This document shows, one piece after another, positions 60,924-64,000 of a stretch of 64,000 nucleotides of DNA. The stretch's first letter is position 1. Every line of letters begins with the position of its first letter. A program made the position numbers and the translations under genes. The notes below the pieces were generated by a model that was given only the letters and a program-made list of their open reading frames with translations, was not told the DNA's origin and searched no databases. Location of the stretch: contig JBDQQY010000023.1 of the NCBI GenBank assembly GCA_039889035.1, forward strand, positions 62,001 to 126,000, written 5' to 3'. The stretch comes from Plantactinospora sp039889035 (GTDB lineage: Bacteria; Actinomycetota; Actinomycetes; Mycobacteriales; Micromonosporaceae).

Positions 60924-62081
60924 ATGCGAATGGCGATCGCCGGTGGTGGCCTCGGCGGCCTGACCCTGGCCCGAATCCTGCACCGGCACGGCATCGACGC
61001 GGTGGTGTACGAACGCGAGGCAAGCCGATCCGCGCGATCACAGGGCGGATCGCTCGACCTGCACCCGGAGTCCGGGCAACAGGCCCTGGCCGACGCGGGC
61101 CTCGCCGGCCGATTCCGGTCCGAGGCACGGCCGGAGGGCGAGGAACATCGCATCCTCGACCCGGCCGGACGCACCCTCGTGCACCACAAGCCACAACCCG
61201 GCTCATTCTCCGGACGCCCCGAGATCGACCGCAACGCACTGCGTGATCTTCTGCTCGATTCGCTCCCCGGCGACGCGGTGGCCTGGCAGCACCGGCTCGT
61301 CGCGGCGACGCCACGACCAGACGGAGGCTTCGGGCTGGCGTTCGACGGCGGCCACAACGCCGACTGCGACGTCCTCATCGGCGCCGACGGCGCACGCTCG
61401 GTCGTCCGGTCACTGCTGACCGACGCGACACTGTCCTCCGTCGCCACCTTGGTAGAGCTCAGCATCCGCGACGCCGACCGGCGCCACCCGGATCTCGCCG
61501 ATCTGGTCGGCCCCGGAAACCTCTGGTGCATCGGCGTGAACCAGATCCTGGCAGCACAACGCCTCGGCGACGGCAGCATCCGAGTCGGCATCTCCCTACC
61601 CGCGGACGATCGCCCCCTGGATACCTACCGCAGCAAGCGCGCCCTGCTGGACGTGTTCGTTGGCTGGGCCCCCCGCCTCACCGCACTCATCGAAGCCGGC
61701 GACAGCCCGCCGACCCCACGCAGGATCGAGGCGATGCCCGCCGGCACACGCTGGGTCCACCAACCGGGTATCACCCTCATCGGTGACGCCGCGCACCTCA
61801 TGCCGCCGGTCGGCGAGGGCGCCAACCAAGCCATGCTCGACGCCGCCGAACTCGCCGCCGAACTCGCCACCAACCCCGCCGACCCCGACTCGGCGATCCA
61901 GACGTACGAGAAGGCGATGTTCAGCAGAATCCACCCGATCGCCGAAATGTCCGCACGGGTCCAGGCAATGATGCTGTCCCCCACCGCAGCCGACGACATC
62001 GTCCGCTTCTTCACGCCGCAGCCCACCGAGCCGGCACCCGTAGATCGACAACGCGCGACGCAGCCGTCCTCGCCCTTGTAG
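60924..62081 (+). CDS. FAD-dependent monooxygenase, TetX/PHBH-like
   Basis: Several in-frame ATGs (60918, 60921, 60924, 60930) follow GGAG; 60924 has the best spacing. The roughly 385-residue protein has MAIAGGGLGGLTLARILHRH (FAD GxGxxG), VYERE, GRPEIDRNALRDLLLDSLPG, DVLIGADGARSVVR (DG motif) and TLIGDAAHLMPPVGEGANQA (GD motif). TetX-type enzymes hydroxylate planar aromatic substrates or tetracyclines; the adjacent TetR gene supports a detoxification role. The substrate is not shown. Confidence 0.9.
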   Translation: MRMAIAGGGLGGLTLARILHRHGIDAVVYEREASRSARSQGGSLDLHPESGQQALADAGLAGRFRSEARPEGEEHRILDPAGRTLVHHKPQPGSFSGRPEIDRNALRDLLLDSLPGDAVAWQHRLVAATPRPDGGFGLAFDGGHNADCDVLIGADGARSVVRSLLTDATLSSVATLVELSIRDADRRHPDLADLVGPGNLWCIGVNQILAAQRLGDGSIRVGISLPADDRPLDTYRSKRALLDVFVGWAPRLTALIEAGDSPPTPRRIEAMPAGTRWVHQPGITLIGDAAHLMPPVGEGANQAMLDAAELAAELATNPADPDSAIQTYEKAMFSRIHPIAEMSARVQAMMLSPTAADDIVRFFTPQPTEPAPVDRQRATQPSSPL

Positions 62082-62398
62082 ACGCTCCCGCCGTGGAGGA
62101 TCGGACGTCCGCTCATCGGCTTCTTATCCGGATGCCTGCCACGAGTGCGGGCCGCTACGCCTGGTAGCGGCTGTGCTGCTGCCCGCGCCTGCGGATCGCG
62201 CCAGATCCGGGTGCCAGACCTTCGATTGGGTCGTCCCTACAGGACGATCCGGAGGGATGCCGATGAGGAGGATGCTTGCTCGATCCAGGCGAGACGCGAG
62301 CCTGAACAGGCGACTTATCCGCTCGCGCGCCACGGCCTCGACAACGCCGTACACTCCGGCCTGCGCCTCTAACCATCACCCAAACACCGAAATCCGTT
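62082..62398. other. no supported gene
   Basis: This is 317 bp between the convergent monooxygenase and DUF574 methyltransferase genes. I see no open frame with protein-like content and no clear terminator. Confidence 0.4.
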
Positions 62399-63175
62399 TT
62401 AAGGCTTGCGGCCCACCGCGCAGTACACGTCGAGGGCGGCCGGTTCTGTTCCCGGCTCTGGCCGCCACAGCGAGGTCGACACCACACCGGGCTCAAGCAG
62501 TTCCAGGCCCTCGAAATAGCCGCCGATCTCCTCAGGCGTACGCAGGTTGTACGGGTGACCGCTCTGGTTGGCGATCCGCTGGCTCTCCACGCTCTGCACG
62601 CTGGTGCTCGTTCCGTCGCTCACCGCCAGGTAGCTGCCCGATGGCATGGCGGTAAGCAGCCGCTGGACGATCGAGCGGGCCTCAACGTAGTCGGCGACGT
62701 TGCCCAGGATGCCGATCATGGTCAGGGCCACCGGCTTGCTGAAGTCGAGCGTCTGGGCGGCCTCGCTCAGGATCCGCTCCGGATCCTCCACGTTGGAGTC
62801 CACATATGCGGTCTCCCCCTCGGGTGAACTCGTCAGCAGCGCGCGGGCGTGCACCAGCACGAGCGGATCGTTGTCGACATATACGATCCGCGACTCGGGC
62901 GCCACTCGCTGCGCGACCTCGTGAGTGTTGTCGGCCGTCGGCAGACCGGTACCGATGTCGAGGAACTGCCGGATGCCCACCTCACCGGCGAGCAGCGTAA
63001 CCGCCTGGATGAGGAACCTCCGCTGCGCCTGGGCGACCGCCACGATCCCCGGGTGCGCCGAGCGGAGCGCCTCGCCCAAGTCCCGGTCGACGGCGAAGTT
63101 GTCCTTGCCCTCCAGGAGGTAGTTCCACACCCGGGCACTACTCGGCCGCGTTACATCGATCTTGGGATCGGTCAT
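62399..63175 (-). CDS. DUF574 SAM-dependent methyltransferase
   Basis: The ATG at 63175 has AAGGGGA upstream; a TTG one codon earlier is also possible. The 258-residue protein shows the actinomycete DUF574 pattern: TRPSSARVWNYLLEGKDNFA, RQFLDIGTGLPTADNTHEVA (SAM loop), RIVYVDNDPLVLVHARALL and VALTMIGILGNVADYVEARS. It ends with ALDVYCAVGRKP. The family is very common in streptomycetes and relatives, and its targets are unknown. It is monocistronic. Confidence 0.92.
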   Translation of the reverse strand: MTDPKIDVTRPSSARVWNYLLEGKDNFAVDRDLGEALRSAHPGIVAVAQAQRRFLIQAVTLLAGEVGIRQFLDIGTGLPTADNTHEVAQRVAPESRIVYVDNDPLVLVHARALLTSSPEGETAYVDSNVEDPERILSEAAQTLDFSKPVALTMIGILGNVADYVEARSIVQRLLTAMPSGSYLAVSDGTSTSVQSVESQRIANQSGHPYNLRTPEEIGGYFEGLELLEPGVVSTSLWRPEPGTEPAALDVYCAVGRKP

Positions 63176-64000
63176 CAAGAATCCCCTTCGACGAGACGGC
63201 CGCTAGGGAGCGATTCTAGGCAATGCCCAAGCACCGTGGATGACACCGGGTCAACGAGGCACGGCGGACCACCGTCCAGGCGGCGGACCCGGCCACGACC
63301 AGCGCCGGGTACGCCCAGGCCCAGCGGTAAGGTCACCGACAGGGTGCTGGAGGAGATGGAAACCTGGCGGCAGCGCCCCTCGACCGGGTCTATCCCGTGC
63401 TCTTCATCGACGCGCTCGCTCCTCGATCCTCGGGAGGGCCCGCTTCGCCTACTCGACCAGCAGCGGCGACTTCACTGTGAACGCCAGCAGCAACCGATTG
63501 CCGAGATCAGTTGGGCGTCGCGCAGGATCGCCGCGGTTCGCCGATCAGTTTGTCGCAGCACCTCGGCCACGACCTGGGGCCACTCCGCAGAAGTGGTGAG
63601 GACCGACAACCAAGCCCTGTCCGTGATCAGACAGTCATGTGCGCTAGGCATCCATAGAGTCACTGTCGGTGATGCTGCCTGGTTCGGTGCCGCCGGTGAT
63701 TCCGGAGCGCGCTGATCTGCCGACGGGCTCCCATCCCTCACTGATCGTCCGGCCCTGGAACGGGGTCCGGTCGTGTCCCCGTGGGAGGAGCACGTCATGT
63801 CCGAGAACATGAGAAAACGTTCGTCAGACAAGCAGACATGCGGTGTCAGGGATGCCACTGAGAAAGGTGACGCAGCGGCCGGTGCGCGGGGCGGTCCTGA
63901 TTGCCGGGTCCTGGCTCGCGGAAGGAGCGGCGGGGGCCGGTGGTGGTCCTACCGGTGGGTGGGTTCGAGTCGAGGTCGGCGTGGACCCGCGGCGGATCTG
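63176..64000. other. right-end region without an assignable gene
   Basis: Two weak candidates exist. ATG 63797 has a strong GGGAGGAG site and an open frame to the window end (MSENMRKRSSDKQTCGVRDA...), and an ATG near 63852 opens another frame (VLIAGSWLAEGAAGAGG) to the edge. On the minus strand near 63472-63660, TLWMPSAHDCLITDRAWLSV looks protein-like but has no clear start. I cannot choose among them. Confidence 0.3.

Noticed and set aside
1..64000. CRISPR arrays, tRNA and rRNA genes
   Set aside because: No regular spacer-repeat array, no tRNA cloverleaf with CCA-adjacent stem, and no conserved rRNA sequence was recognised.
63797..64000. Coding gene starting at ATG 63797
   Set aside because: The ribosome-binding site is good but the encoded sequence is Arg/Gly-rich without any motif and the gene is cut by the window edge.

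Overview
The window is high-GC DNA with GTG/TTG starts, many ATGA/GTGA gene overlaps, Tat-type signal sequences, F420-type oxidoreductase genes and a cslA/glxA-type polysaccharide locus. Together these point to a filamentous actinomycete, most likely of the Micromonosporaceae (family placement is inference). No rRNA, tRNA or CRISPR array was seen.

Layout. 0-8.5 kb: a LuxR tail, three alpha/beta-hydrolase genes (the first frameshifted) with an MBL-fold hydrolase, a RibD/DHFR-like reductase with an AraC regulator, and an SDR-WrbA-SDR operon facing a MarR gene across a twin palindromic operator. 8.5-12.7 kb: a transposase scrap, an S9 peptidase, a truncated SDR and a CPBP membrane protease. 12.7-21 kb: a minus-strand operon for an extracellular glycan (GlxA-like copper radical oxidase, excalibur protein, membrane glycosyltransferase, CslA-like glycosyltransferase, GH113-like lipoprotein), preceded by an FG-GAP secreted protein.

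21.6-38.0 kb is the centrepiece, an all-plus-strand and mostly translationally coupled biosynthetic cluster. It contains a ParB/StrR-like activator (frameshifted), a YqcI/YcgG-family haem N-oxygenase candidate, a VioC/AsnO-type Fe(II)/2-oxoglutarate hydroxylase, an ATP-grasp ligase, a methyltransferase, a fold-type I PLP enzyme, a LanB-like protein lacking the elimination domain (PEARL-like), a second ATP-grasp-like protein, an SbnA-like PLP synthase, an MFS exporter, an APH-like kinase, an arginine-type amidinotransferase, a tiny precursor peptide with three VAY(S/A)P repeats, a strong hairpin, and a SagB-type flavin dehydrogenase. There is no YcaO cyclodehydratase, LanC or protease. I infer that arginine- or diaminopropionate-derived residues are made and joined to, or built on, a ribosomal peptide scaffold. 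I know of no described product from this exact gene set.

38-64 kb is an accessory, decaying region. It holds remnants of IS5, IS701, group II intron and Tn554-like elements, broken genes (APH-like kinase, aldehyde dehydrogenase with a 5-bp tandem duplication, DNA ligase fragment), a two-copy 85-bp repeat, and scattered intact genes: phospholipase C-like, HEAT-repeat, MerR, AraC, a WXG100-like/YbaB trio, MctB-like, TetR-controlled oxidoreductases and a DUF574 methyltransferase.
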